From: JAGQRJ01 sp041402045
Lineage (GTDB): Bacteria; Planctomycetota; J058
Reading direction: 5' to 3'
Length of the DNA stretch: 63,067 nt
Assembly (NCBI GenBank): GCA_041402045.1
Contig: JAWKSZ010000046.1
Span: 1-63,067 of the forward strand
Shown: positions 34,340-42,596 of the stretch, one piece after another
How the letters are laid out: each line of letters starts with the position of its first letter
How positions within the stretch are numbered: the stretch's first letter is position 1
The notes under the pieces: generated by a model
Told to the model about the DNA's origin: nothing
Databases searched by the model: none
Seen by the model: only the letters and a program-made list of their open reading frames with translations
Position numbers and translations under genes: made by a program

Positions 34340-34780
34340 CTATTCGGGCGAGCGCAGTCGCCGCCGCGCGAGGCGCCGCATGAAGCACAGGACCGAGGAG
34401 TCCGAGTCTGCGAACGTCCAGCCGTAGTCGAAGGTCCCTTCGACCACCGGCGCGTCGACGCCGTCCGAGCGCGAGAGGTCGAGGCAGAGTGGAAGCGGGT
34501 CCTGGCCACCGCCCCCCTCGGCAGCGATCACGACATGTGTGGAGGGCCAGCCCGGCAGTGACTGGCCCCGGGATCCGAGGGCGAACCCTCCTTGCCCTTC
34601 GATCAGCTCGGACGCACCAAACCACATGAGGTATCGCCCCAGCTTTCCACTCCTGACGCAGAACCTCGTAGGCGAAAAACGAGTCAGGACTTCCAGATAC
34701 CGCTAAGGAAGTGCCCAGCGTTCACGGATCGCGCGCAGGTCCCCCTCGGAGGCAGGGGTCAGGCCCGGAGCAACACTATG
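34340..34780 (-). pseudogene. SUKH (SMI1/KNR4) immunity-family gene with in-frame amber codon
   Basis: Minus-strand reading gives EGDLRAIRERWALP, a TAG at 34703-34705, then RYLEVLTRFSPTRF, MWFGASELIEGQGGFAL, VVIAAEGGGGQDPLPLCLDL and APVVEGTF. This is the SMI1/KNR4 pattern (LPxxYLExLxRFSP, ASELIEGQxG, VIAxxGGG...LCLDLS). Both sides of the stop are in the same frame, so one codon change explains it. No start codon is found on the 5' side, where it overlaps the end of the HEAT gene. SUKH proteins are typically toxin-immunity proteins. ATG at 34627 could still make a 95-residue C-terminal fragment. Confidence 0.7.
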
Positions 34781-35510
34781 CGGGTCCTTCTGCTCGGCGC
34801 GAAGCCTTCTCCAGGTTGCGATCCAGGCGAGCGGCTAGCCGTTCCAGAGGACTCCGCGGATCGTCCAAGCCCGGGTCACGGGGCAGGCGACGTGGGCCGT
34901 CGCCTTGCGGGAACCCTTCCGCTTCCCAAGAAGCTAGCGCGGAGAGGGGGATCGAATCCCGAGTCCAGTCGCGGGGGTTGGTGGGGCAGTTCGCCAGGAG
35001 CGGCTGTCCACTGTCTTCACAGACCAGCTGCAGGATCTCGCCGATCAGCCACGGAGCAAGAGTCTCCACTCGAGCCAGGGCCGCGAGCGCCGACCAGGCG
35101 CCGCTCCCCTCGATTCGCAGGAGGGCCCGCGCGAGGCCCCAGGCGGTTACGGGGTCCTCGAGCAAGAGGCGGATCTCCGCGGCGACCTGGAGGTCGCTGG
35201 GGGCCACAACGTCGGAGAGTCGCGACGCTGCTGTCTGGCGGACAGGGTCGAGGGGGCCGCTTCGACAATACCGCACCAAGGCTCGGACCCCTTCTGCGTC
35301 CTCGGCTGCTGCGCGTGCGCCGATCCTGTTGAGCAGCCTGTGCGCTTTGGTGCAGTCGCGCTCGGCGACCCACTTAGCCTCGAGATCCTCGAGCGCTGCT
35401 GGCTTCCGTCGACGCGCTGCCAGCTTCTCCTGAGCCTTCGGGCTTCCAGCCTTCGCGCGCCTGGCGACCAGCTTTCGCATGGCTGGGGAGAGCTTCTTCT
35501 TCGCGGCCAT
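34776..35510 (-). CDS. HEAT-like repeat protein, possibly immunity-associated
   Basis: This 244-residue protein begins with a Lys-rich head (MAAKKKLSPAMRKLVARRAK), followed by helical repeats (RLLNRIGARAAAEDAEGVRA, AAEIRLLLEDPVTAWGLARA, LAPWLIGEILQLV). It has no signal peptide. It overlaps the SUKH pseudogene and could be co-transcribed with it. HEAT-like and SUKH genes often neighbour each other in polymorphic-toxin immunity loci, but no toxin is present here. The family assignment is an inference. Confidence 0.65.
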   Translation of the reverse strand: MAAKKKLSPAMRKLVARRAKAGSPKAQEKLAARRRKPAALEDLEAKWVAERDCTKAHRLLNRIGARAAAEDAEGVRALVRYCRSGPLDPVRQTAASRLSDVVAPSDLQVAAEIRLLLEDPVTAWGLARALLRIEGSGAWSALAALARVETLAPWLIGEILQLVCEDSGQPLLANCPTNPRDWTRDSIPLSALASWEAEGFPQGDGPRRLPRDPGLDDPRSPLERLAARLDRNLEKASRRAEGPA

Positions 35511-35550
35511 GCGTCAAGCATGACCGAATCGCCTGGCGTGCGCTTGCGGC

Positions 35551-37029
35551 CTAGTCCTGGTGGCGGGCCAGGATCTCGCGCAGCTGGGGCACGAACTCGG
35601 CGCGGGCCACGGTCACCTGCCCGGGCAGGCTCTCCAACCACTTCTTGCGGTCCTCGGCGAAGTCCTCGGACTGGCTCAGCTCGCGGCCGAGGCGCAGGTC
35701 CTTGAGCGAGACCTGGTCCGCCGCGAACTCGTCGGGGCCGGCGACGACCGCCACCGTGAACCCGCGGCGGTCGGCGTACTTGAACTGCTTGGGCGCGGCG
35801 CCGCCGCCGACGTAGAGCTCGCAGGGGATCCCCGCGGCGCGCACCTCGTCGGCCAGGCGCTGGTAGTCCGCGCGCCGGGACTTGTCGAGGGTCGTGACCA
35901 GCACCGGGCAGATCCCGCGGGTGGGGTCGGTCTGGCCCAGCTTGTTGAGCGCGTCGAGCAGCCGCGAGACGCCGATCGAGGCGCCGGTCGCCGGGACCTG
36001 CTGTCCGGTGAAGCGCCCCACGAGGTCGTCGTAGCGCCCGCCGCCGGCGACCGAGCCGAAGGGCTTGCCGCTCTGGGGGTCGGTGAAGGTCAGCGCGACC
36101 TCGACCACCGGGCCCGTGTAGTAGGCCAGCCCGCGGACCACCGAGGGCGTGAACACGACGCGGTCGGTGCCCAGCCCGCGCTCGCTGAGGATCTCGTCCA
36201 GCTCGCGCATTTCGGCGAGGCCAGCCTGTCCCTCCTTGCTCTCGCCCATGAGCCCGGCGACGGTCTCGAGGTAGGTCGCGCGGTCGTCGCCGGGGGCGTC
36301 GAGGAACGCGAGCAGGGTGTCGATCTGGCCGGGCTCGAGCCCGGCGCCCTTGGTGAAGTCCCCGCTCTCGGGGTCCTCGCGCCCGGGGCCCAGCAGCAGG
36401 CGCACGCCCTCGGGGCCGACCTTGTCCAGCTTGTCGAGGGAGCGCAGGACCGTCGGGATCACCTCCTCCTTGCAGCCCACGACCTCGAGCAGGCCGTTCA
36501 ACACCTTGCGGTCGTTGAGCTGCACGCGGTAGTCGCCGCGCTGGATCCCGAGCGCCTCCATGGCCTCCGCCAGCACGGTCACGACCTCGGCGTCGGCCAG
36601 GATCGAGCCCGCGCCGACGATATCGATATCGAGCTGGGTGAACTCCCGGAAGCGGCCGGGCTCGGGCTTCTCGCAGCGCCACACCGGTCCGGTCTGGTAG
36701 CGCCGGAACGGCATGCCCAGCTCCTGGAAGTTCTTGGCCACGTAGCGGCTCAAGGGCGCGGTGAGGTCGTAGCGCAGGGCCACCCACTCGTCGTCGTAGC
36801 GAAACGCGAAGATCCCGGCGTCGGGCTGATCGGCCTCGGGCAGGAACTTGCCGAGCACGTCCACGTACTCGATCGCCGGGGTCTCGAGCGCCTGGAACCC
36901 GTAGCGTTCGTAGACCTCGATCACGCGGCGCACCATGTCGCGGCGCGCGACCAGGTCGGCCGCGGTCAGGTCGCGGAACCCACGCGCCAGGCGGGGGACC
37001 GCGCGCTTCTTCTTCTTCGGCTTGCCCAC
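35551..37029 (-). CDS. hisS: histidyl-tRNA synthetase
   Basis: This 492-residue class II synthetase has motif 2 (RRYQTGPVWRCEKPEPGRFREF), the histidine-A motif RGLAYYTGPVVEV, motif 3 (GASIGVSRLLDAL), and the C-terminal anticodon-binding domain (VLVTTLDKSRRADYQRLADE). It charges tRNA-His. It starts with a basic MGKPKKKKR extension. It is the only clear housekeeping gene in this block, downstream of the histone-like gene on the same strand. Confidence 0.96.
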   Translation of the reverse strand: MGKPKKKKRAVPRLARGFRDLTAADLVARRDMVRRVIEVYERYGFQALETPAIEYVDVLGKFLPEADQPDAGIFAFRYDDEWVALRYDLTAPLSRYVAKNFQELGMPFRRYQTGPVWRCEKPEPGRFREFTQLDIDIVGAGSILADAEVVTVLAEAMEALGIQRGDYRVQLNDRKVLNGLLEVVGCKEEVIPTVLRSLDKLDKVGPEGVRLLLGPGREDPESGDFTKGAGLEPGQIDTLLAFLDAPGDDRATYLETVAGLMGESKEGQAGLAEMRELDEILSERGLGTDRVVFTPSVVRGLAYYTGPVVEVALTFTDPQSGKPFGSVAGGGRYDDLVGRFTGQQVPATGASIGVSRLLDALNKLGQTDPTRGICPVLVTTLDKSRRADYQRLADEVRAAGIPCELYVGGGAAPKQFKYADRRGFTVAVVAGPDEFAADQVSLKDLRLGRELSQSEDFAEDRKKWLESLPGQVTVARAEFVPQLREILARHQD

Positions 37030-37106
37030 CGGGCCTCCTCGGGGCGCGATCCTACCGCGGCGCCCCCCAAGGCTGGACGCTCAGCGGCCAGGCACCTGTC
37101 CCGCGT

Positions 37107-38210
37107 TCAGCGCACGGCGCGCAACAGCGCGGCCACCGCCGGGCGGTCGGTGCGCCCCGGCAGCTCGCGCCGCAGCTCGTGGGCGACCGCCGCGCGGATC
37201 GCCGAACGCGCCGAGCGCGGCACGCGGTCGGTGAGCTGGAGCAGCTGCTCGAAGGCGGGGTTCGCGAACTTGTCCTCCCAGAAGTCGGGGGTCAGGCTCG
37301 CGATCGCGATCGCCTGCTCGAAGGTCGCGCGCAGCTCGTGCAAGCCGTAGCGCTCGACGAGGAAGGGGAGCTGGTCGTCCACGTCGGGGCCGAACAGCAG
37401 CCGAGCCCGGCGCAGGACCTCCGGCATGCCGAACCGGAGGTCCACGCTCGTGATCAGGTTCGAGGCCGCGTAGAGCAGGCACAGCTCGCCGAGCAGCGGG
37501 TCCTGGGAGACGTCGAGCCCGTCGACGGCGTGGGCGAAGCGGTGCAGCAGGGCCTCGTCGTCGGTCGGGTCGAGCAAGAGCGCGAGCGCCTCGGCTTCGC
37601 TCAAGGGCTCGGCGGGCGGGGCCGCGACGAGGCCGTTGGTCGGGACCGCGTTCGCGACGGGAGCCTCGGGCGCGGTGTCGAGGGGGAGCGGGGTATGGGC
37701 CTTCGTCTTTGCTGCGGGCGTGTTCTTGGTGGCCTTCGTCTTTGCTGCGGGCGTGTTCTTGGTGGCCTTCTTCTTCGCCGCGGGCGTCTTCTTCGCCGCG
37801 GGCGTGTTCTTGGTGGCCTTCTTCTTTGCTGCGGGCTTGTTCTTTGCTGCGGGCTTGTTCTTCGCCGCGGGCTTGTTCTTCGCCGCGGGCTTGTTCTTCG
37901 CCGTGGGCTTGTTCTTCGCCGCGGGCTTCTTCTTCGTCGCGGGCTTGTTCTTTGCTGCGGCCTTCTTCTTTGCTGCGGGCTTCTTCTTCGCCGAGGCCTT
38001 CGTCTTTGCCGCGGCCTTCTTCTTCGCCGCGGGCTTGTTCTTCGCCGCGGCCTTCTTCTTTGCCGCGGCCTTCTTCTTCGCGGCGGGCGTCTTCTTGGCG
38101 GGCTTCTTCTTCGCGGCGGCCTTCTTCTTCGCCGCGGGCTTCTTCTTCGCCGCGGGCTTCTTCTTCGCGGCGGCCTTCTTCTTCGCCGCGGGCTTCTTCT
38201 TCGCGCTCAT
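37107..38210 (-). CDS. Lys/Ala/Pro-rich histone-like N-terminal domain fused to a folded domain
   Basis: The ATG at 38210 starts MSAKKKPAAKKKAAAKKKPA. Residues 1-171 are almost only Ala, Lys, Pro, Asn and Thr in 5-6-residue steps, with no acidic residues and no Arg, like the histone H1-type tails of bacterial Hc1/Alb-type nucleoid proteins. Residues about 200-367 are a normal helical domain (PFLVERYGLHELRATFEQAI, AIRAAVAHELRRELPGRTDR) of unrecognised family. It is predicted to bind DNA or RNA electrostatically. The repetitive tail may vary in length between strains. Its neighbours are hisS (downstream) and a VOC gene (upstream). Confidence 0.85.
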   Translation of the reverse strand: MSAKKKPAAKKKAAAKKKPAAKKKPAAKKKAAAKKKPAKKTPAAKKKAAAKKKAAAKNKPAAKKKAAAKTKASAKKKPAAKKKAAAKNKPATKKKPAAKNKPTAKNKPAAKNKPAAKNKPAAKNKPAAKKKATKNTPAAKKTPAAKKKATKNTPAAKTKATKNTPAAKTKAHTPLPLDTAPEAPVANAVPTNGLVAAPPAEPLSEAEALALLLDPTDDEALLHRFAHAVDGLDVSQDPLLGELCLLYAASNLITSVDLRFGMPEVLRRARLLFGPDVDDQLPFLVERYGLHELRATFEQAIAIASLTPDFWEDKFANPAFEQLLQLTDRVPRSARSAIRAAVAHELRRELPGRTDRPAVAALLRAVR

Positions 38211-38218
38211 GACGCCGC

Positions 38219-38590
38219 TCAGCCCACGTACTGGGTAAACATGACCCCGTTGCCCTCGGGGTCGGTGACCTCGGCGAGCTTGATCGGCTCCCCGGGCCTC
38301 GCCTGGGGCGCCTTGCGGATCGTGCCGCCGCCGGCCTCGACCTCGCGGCAGGCCGCCTCCACGTCGGCGACTTGGAAGCTGAGCCCCGTCTCGCGGACGC
38401 TGCCGTCGCCGCCGCCGTGCAGCGCCACGACCGCGTCGCCGTGCTTGAGCTCGCTCCAGCCAGGACTTACGAACCCCGGCTGGAGGCCCACCACGTCGCG
38501 GTAGAAGGCCACGGCGCGGTCCATGTCCTGCGCCCAGAGCATGTATTTCACGGTCTGCAGCTCCACCTGCGCTCCTCCGGGCCGAGCCAT
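38219..38590 (-). CDS. VOC-family protein (123 residues)
   Basis: A single glyoxalase-fold module: MLWAQDMDRAVAFYRDVVGL at the start, FQVADVEAACREVEAGGG in the middle, and DPEGNGVMFTQ at the end. The ATG at 38590 is chosen because the family begins there. Eight bases separate it from the histone-like gene on the same strand, and it is divergent from the helicase gene. The ligand or reaction is unknown. Confidence 0.82.
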   Translation of the reverse strand: MARPGGAQVELQTVKYMLWAQDMDRAVAFYRDVVGLQPGFVSPGWSELKHGDAVVALHGGGDGSVRETGLSFQVADVEAACREVEAGGGTIRKAPQARPGEPIKLAEVTDPEGNGVMFTQYVG

Positions 38591-38648
38591 CGCCGGGGTG
38601 TCGGACCCCGATGGCAAGATTCGGCATAGGTTCGGTCGGAGGGACACC

Positions 38649-41315
38649 ATGCTCGACCTGGGGCGTTTTGGCAAGCGGATCGTGGCGCAGCGCGAGCTCC
38701 CGCCGCGGGAGGCCGAGTTCGTCGACCTGCCCGCGGAGCTCCCCCCGCTCCTGCGCGAGGCGGTCGAGGCGCGGGGCTTCGACCGGCTCTACAGCCACCA
38801 GGCCGAGCTCTACCGCCGGGCCAAGGCCGGCGAAGACGTGGTGATCACCACCGCCACCGCCAGCGGCAAGACGCTGGGGTTCCTGCTCCCGGTGCTCGAG
38901 CGCGTGCTCGACGACCCCGCGGCTCGCGTGCTGCTGCTCTACCCGACCAAGGCCCTGGCCCAGGACCAGCTGCGCGGCATGCTCGAGCTCGCCGACTCGC
39001 TGCGCGCGGGGGGCAAGCCGCTCGAGCTCGGGGTCTACGACGGCGACACCCCGCCCGACGAGCGCCGCCGGATCCGCGAGCGCGCGAACCTCGTGCTCAC
39101 CAACCCCGACATGCTCAACGCGGGCCTGCTCCCAGCCCACGGACGCCCGGGCTACGCCCAGATCTTCCGGCACGTGCGCTACGTGGTGATCGACGAGCTC
39201 CACACCTACCGCGGGGCCTTCGGCGCGCACGTCTCGAACCTCATGCGGCGCCTGCTCCGCGTGTGCGCGCACTACGGCTCGCGCCCGCAGTTCCTCGCCA
39301 GCTCGGCCACGATCGCCAACCCCCAGCAGCTGGCGGAGACCCTCTGCCACCGCCCGTTCTCGCTGATCGACCGCGACGGCTCCCCCGCCGGCGGCAAGAC
39401 CGTCTACTTCTGGCAACCGCCGCTCACCGAGAACGGCACGCGCCGCGCGGCGACCAAGGAGCTCACCGACCTCCTGCCCCAGGTCCTGCGGCAGCGCCAC
39501 AAGACGATCGCGTTCTGCAAGAGCCGCAAGGAGACCGAGATCGTGCTCAAGGAGACCCGCGACCACCTGCAGCAGGTCGACGGGCGCCACGACGAGAGCG
39601 ACCTGCTCGCGGCCTACCGCGGAGGCTACACCCCGGAGGAGCGCCGGAAGGTCGAGCGCGACCTCCTCGACGGTCGGCTCCTGGGGGTCGTCAGCACCAA
39701 CGCCCTCGAGCTGGGGATCGACATTGGCCAGCTCGAGCTCGTGGTCCAGGCGGGCTTCCCCGGGACCCGCGCCAGCTTCTGGCAGCAGCTCGGCCGCGCC
39801 GGGCGCCGCGGCGACCAGGCCTACGGGATCCTCGTCCTGGCCACCCGCCCCACCGACCAGTTCCTGGCCAAGCAGCCCGACTGGCTGCTCGACCAGGACG
39901 CCGAGCACGCGGTGGTCGACCCCGACAACCTCACGGTGCAGCTCGCCCACGTGCGCGCTGCAGCGGCGGAGCTGCCCCTGAGCCTCGACGACGCGGCGAG
40001 CTTCCCCGACCTGGGCGAGATCGCCTGCGTGCTCGAGGAGGCCGGCGAGCTGCGCGAGACCTACGGGAGCTGGCACTGGTCGGGGCCCGCGTTCCCCGCC
40101 GGCGAGTTCAGCCTGCGCAAGACCGACGGCGACCGCTTCAAGGTCGTCGACCGCCGCGACGAGCGCGTGCTCTGCGAAATGACCCGCCCCCAGGTCTATC
40201 GCGAGGCGCACCCGCGGGCGGTCTACCTCCACGGCGGCCTGGAGTACATGGTCGAGGAGCTCGACCTGGTGGGGAACCGCGCGGTCGTCGTCCCCGTCGA
40301 CCAGAACTACTACACTCAGCCCGACGTGCGCACCCACATTCAGGTGCTGGTCACCCAGGAGCGCCAGCCCGCGCTCGAGGGCGCGGCCTGGCTGGGCGAC
40401 GTGCGCGTCGACGACACCGTCGTCGGCTACAAAATGCTCGAGTTCCACAACCACCAGAACCTGGGCTACGAGCAGCTCCACCAGCCGCTGACCGTGCAGC
40501 TCGAGACCGAGGCGCTGTGGCTGGCCGTCCCCGAGGACGTGCTCCTGGCCCTGGGCGAGCAGAGCACCGACGCGCTGACCGGCGTCACCCACGCGCTCCG
40601 CGCCTGCGCTCAACGCCTGACCATGGCCGAGGGCTCGGACCTCTTGGGCACGACCTTCCGCTACACCGACGAGGGCCAGGGCGTGACCCGGACCTCGGTC
40701 GTGCTCTACGACAACCACCCCGGCGGGATCGGGTTTGCGGTCAAGGCCTTCGAGCTCCTGCCCCAGGTGCTCCAGGACGCCCAGGCCCTGGTCGCCGACT
40801 GCGCCTGCCCCGACGGCTGCCCCGCCTGCGTGGGCGACTACCACCTCTCGCGGCGCCTGATCGCCTGGGCCCTGGCCAACCTCGACCGCCCCACCGACGA
40901 GGCGGTCGCGCCCACCCTGCCCAAGGTCGCGCTCCCCGAGCTCGCCCGCCGCTGGACCGAGGTGGTGGCCGAGCTGCCCCCAGGGCCGGGCAGCGCCTTC
41001 CTGCGCCTGGTGCCCTCGGTGCGCGTGACCCCGGGCAAGCTCGTGCTCGAGCTGGGCAGCCCCGAGCTCGCGCGCTGGGCGCGGATCGAGCACGCCAACG
41101 ACCTCGTGCGCCGCGCCCTCGAGCGCCGGGTCGAGCTCCCGCGCGAGCTCACGATCGCCGCCGAGGCCACCCCCGAGGGCGCCGCCGCCTCCGCCAAGGC
41201 GCGCCTCAAGCTCCGCCGCCGCTACGAGGACCTGGTCGGCGACCCCCCCACCGACGCCCGCGAGGCCACCGCCGAGCTCGCCGCCGGCGTCGTCCTGGAG
41301 GCCGCCCCCGAGTGA
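38649..41315 (+). CDS. mrfA: MrfA/YprA-type superfamily 2 DNA helicase (DEAD/DEAH box, DUF1998)
   Basis: This 888-residue protein has motif I TATASGKT, Ia LYPTKALAQDQ, motif II VIDELH, III SSATI, and V/VI GIDIG and QQLGRAGRRG. The C-terminal DUF1998 carries the four-Cys zinc site (CACPDGCPAC). This is the MrfA/Hrq1-like 3'-5' helicase family linked to repair of mitomycin-type and interstrand crosslink damage. The ATG at 38649 follows GGAGG. The gene symbol is by family resemblance. Confidence 0.93.
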   Translation: MLDLGRFGKRIVAQRELPPREAEFVDLPAELPPLLREAVEARGFDRLYSHQAELYRRAKAGEDVVITTATASGKTLGFLLPVLERVLDDPAARVLLLYPTKALAQDQLRGMLELADSLRAGGKPLELGVYDGDTPPDERRRIRERANLVLTNPDMLNAGLLPAHGRPGYAQIFRHVRYVVIDELHTYRGAFGAHVSNLMRRLLRVCAHYGSRPQFLASSATIANPQQLAETLCHRPFSLIDRDGSPAGGKTVYFWQPPLTENGTRRAATKELTDLLPQVLRQRHKTIAFCKSRKETEIVLKETRDHLQQVDGRHDESDLLAAYRGGYTPEERRKVERDLLDGRLLGVVSTNALELGIDIGQLELVVQAGFPGTRASFWQQLGRAGRRGDQAYGILVLATRPTDQFLAKQPDWLLDQDAEHAVVDPDNLTVQLAHVRAAAAELPLSLDDAASFPDLGEIACVLEEAGELRETYGSWHWSGPAFPAGEFSLRKTDGDRFKVVDRRDERVLCEMTRPQVYREAHPRAVYLHGGLEYMVEELDLVGNRAVVVPVDQNYYTQPDVRTHIQVLVTQERQPALEGAAWLGDVRVDDTVVGYKMLEFHNHQNLGYEQLHQPLTVQLETEALWLAVPEDVLLALGEQSTDALTGVTHALRACAQRLTMAEGSDLLGTTFRYTDEGQGVTRTSVVLYDNHPGGIGFAVKAFELLPQVLQDAQALVADCACPDGCPACVGDYHLSRRLIAWALANLDRPTDEAVAPTLPKVALPELARRWTEVVAELPPGPGSAFLRLVPSVRVTPGKLVLELGSPELARWARIEHANDLVRRALERRVELPRELTIAAEATPEGAAASAKARLKLRRRYEDLVGDPPTDAREATAELAAGVVLEAAPE

Positions 41316-41389
41316 CGCCCACGGCGCGGATCCCAGGGGACCTCACCCACGCCGGGCTCCCCCCCGGCGCTGGGAGCGCACCCGCTCCG

Positions 41390-42302
41390 CGGTCACGCAC
41401 CGGCGACCGCGGCGCGGTTGGGTCGGGTGTAGGGGCCGGAGCTCGTCCCCGTCCGGTCTGTGCGTCCGTCCACCTCGCGGACCGCGAGGAACCCGCGCCG
41501 CGCGTAGGTCCCGGCGTCGTCGGCGTGGTTGTCGGGTGTAGGGCGGGGCTGCCCCGCCCGGTGTGGCGTCCGTCCACCCGCGCGCTCCGCGAAGGACCGC
41601 GCCACGCGTAGGTCCCGGCGTCGTCGGCGCGGTTGGGTCCGGTGTCGGGCAGGGCTTGCCCGACCGGTGTGCGTCCGTCCACCTCGCGCACCGCGGGGAA
41701 CCCGCGCCGCGCGTAGGTCTCGGCGACCGCAGCGCGGTTGTCAGTGTCGGGGCGGGGCTTGCCCCGCCCGGTGTGTGCGTCCGTCCACCTCGCGCACGGC
41801 GGGGAACCCGCGCCGCGCGTAGATTACGACCGCGGCGCGGTTGGGTCGGGTAGGGGCGGGGCTTGCCCGCCCGGTGTGCGTCCGTCCTCCTCGCGCACGG
41901 CGAGGAACCCGCGCCGCGCGTAGGTCCCGGCGACCGCGGCGCGGTTGGGTCGGTGTCGGGCGGGCTTGCCCCCCCCGGTGGTGCATCCGTCTCCTCGCAC
42001 GGCGAGGAACCCGCGCCGCGCGTAGGTCCCCGCGACCGCGGCGCGGGTGGGTCGGGTGTAGGGGCAGGGCTGGTCCCGCCGGTGTATGCGTTCGTCCACC
42101 TCGCGGACCGCAAGGAGACCCGCGCCGCGCGTAGGTCCCGGCGACCGCGGCGTTGGGTCGGGGTAGGGGCGGGGCTGGTCCCCGCCCGGTGTGTGCGATC
42201 CGTCCACCTCGCGCACGGCGAAGACCCGCGCCGCGCATGGGCCGGCGACCGCGGCGCGGTTGGGTCGGGTGTCGGGGCGGGGCTCGTCCCCGCCCGGTGT
42301 GT
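41390..42302. repeat. array of about nine degenerate ~105-bp hairpin repeats
   Basis: Each unit contains GTAGGGG or GTCGGGG, a GC stem with complementary arms around TTG (for example GGGCGGGGC/GCCCCGCCC), then GGTGTGTGCGTCCGTCCACC, CTCGCGCACGGCGAGGAACC, and CGCGCCGCGCGTAGGTCCCG. Units begin near 41411, 41526, 41626, 41731, 41835, 41938, 42043, 42147 and 42255. The arms change between units while staying largely complementary. Several frames remain open, but the peptides are Arg/Pro/Gly nonsense with no start signals. No gene is called here. Confidence 0.85.
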
Positions 42303-42398
42303 GCGCCCTCCACCCCTCCGCGGCGGAGGGCATGCCTCGTGGGCATGGCTCTGGCGGAGCTGAATCCGGATTCCTCCGTCTCGCCCACGCTCACCAGG

Positions 42399-42585
42399 GT
42401 AGGGGCGGGTTTACCCCGCCCGCGAATCACGGCGCGGTGTGATTGGGGTAGGGCGGGGTTTACCCCGCCGCGAATCACGGCGCGGGGATTGGGTAGGCGG
42501 GGTTTACCCCCGCCCGCGAATCACGGCGCGGTGTGATTGGGGTAGAGGCAGGGTTTACCCCCGCCCGCGATCCGCGACCCGCGTG
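42399..42585. repeat. array of four ~48-bp hairpin repeats (second subfamily)
   Basis: Four units starting near 42399, 42447, 42492 and 42540 share GGTAGGGGCGGGTTTACCCC, then GCCCGCGAATCACGGCGCGG and TGTGATTGG. Each has a GC hairpin (GGGCGGG...CCCGCCC) plus a second inverted pair AATCAC/GTGATT. The GTAGGGG-hairpin head is shared with the longer repeats just upstream. The array ends about 10 bases before the UvrD-like start. Confidence 0.8.
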
Positions 42586-42596
42586 CGGAGGCCGGC

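Noticed and set aside
41343..42478. Several overlapping frames with repeated EPAPRV / PRPVCASVH peptides on both strands
   Set aside because: They come from the ~105-bp hairpin repeats. They have no start signals, shift frame between units, and are Arg/Pro/Gly nonsense.
41390..42585. Possible CRISPR array
   Set aside because: Units are degenerate along their whole length, with no constant-length unique spacers and no cas genes nearby.
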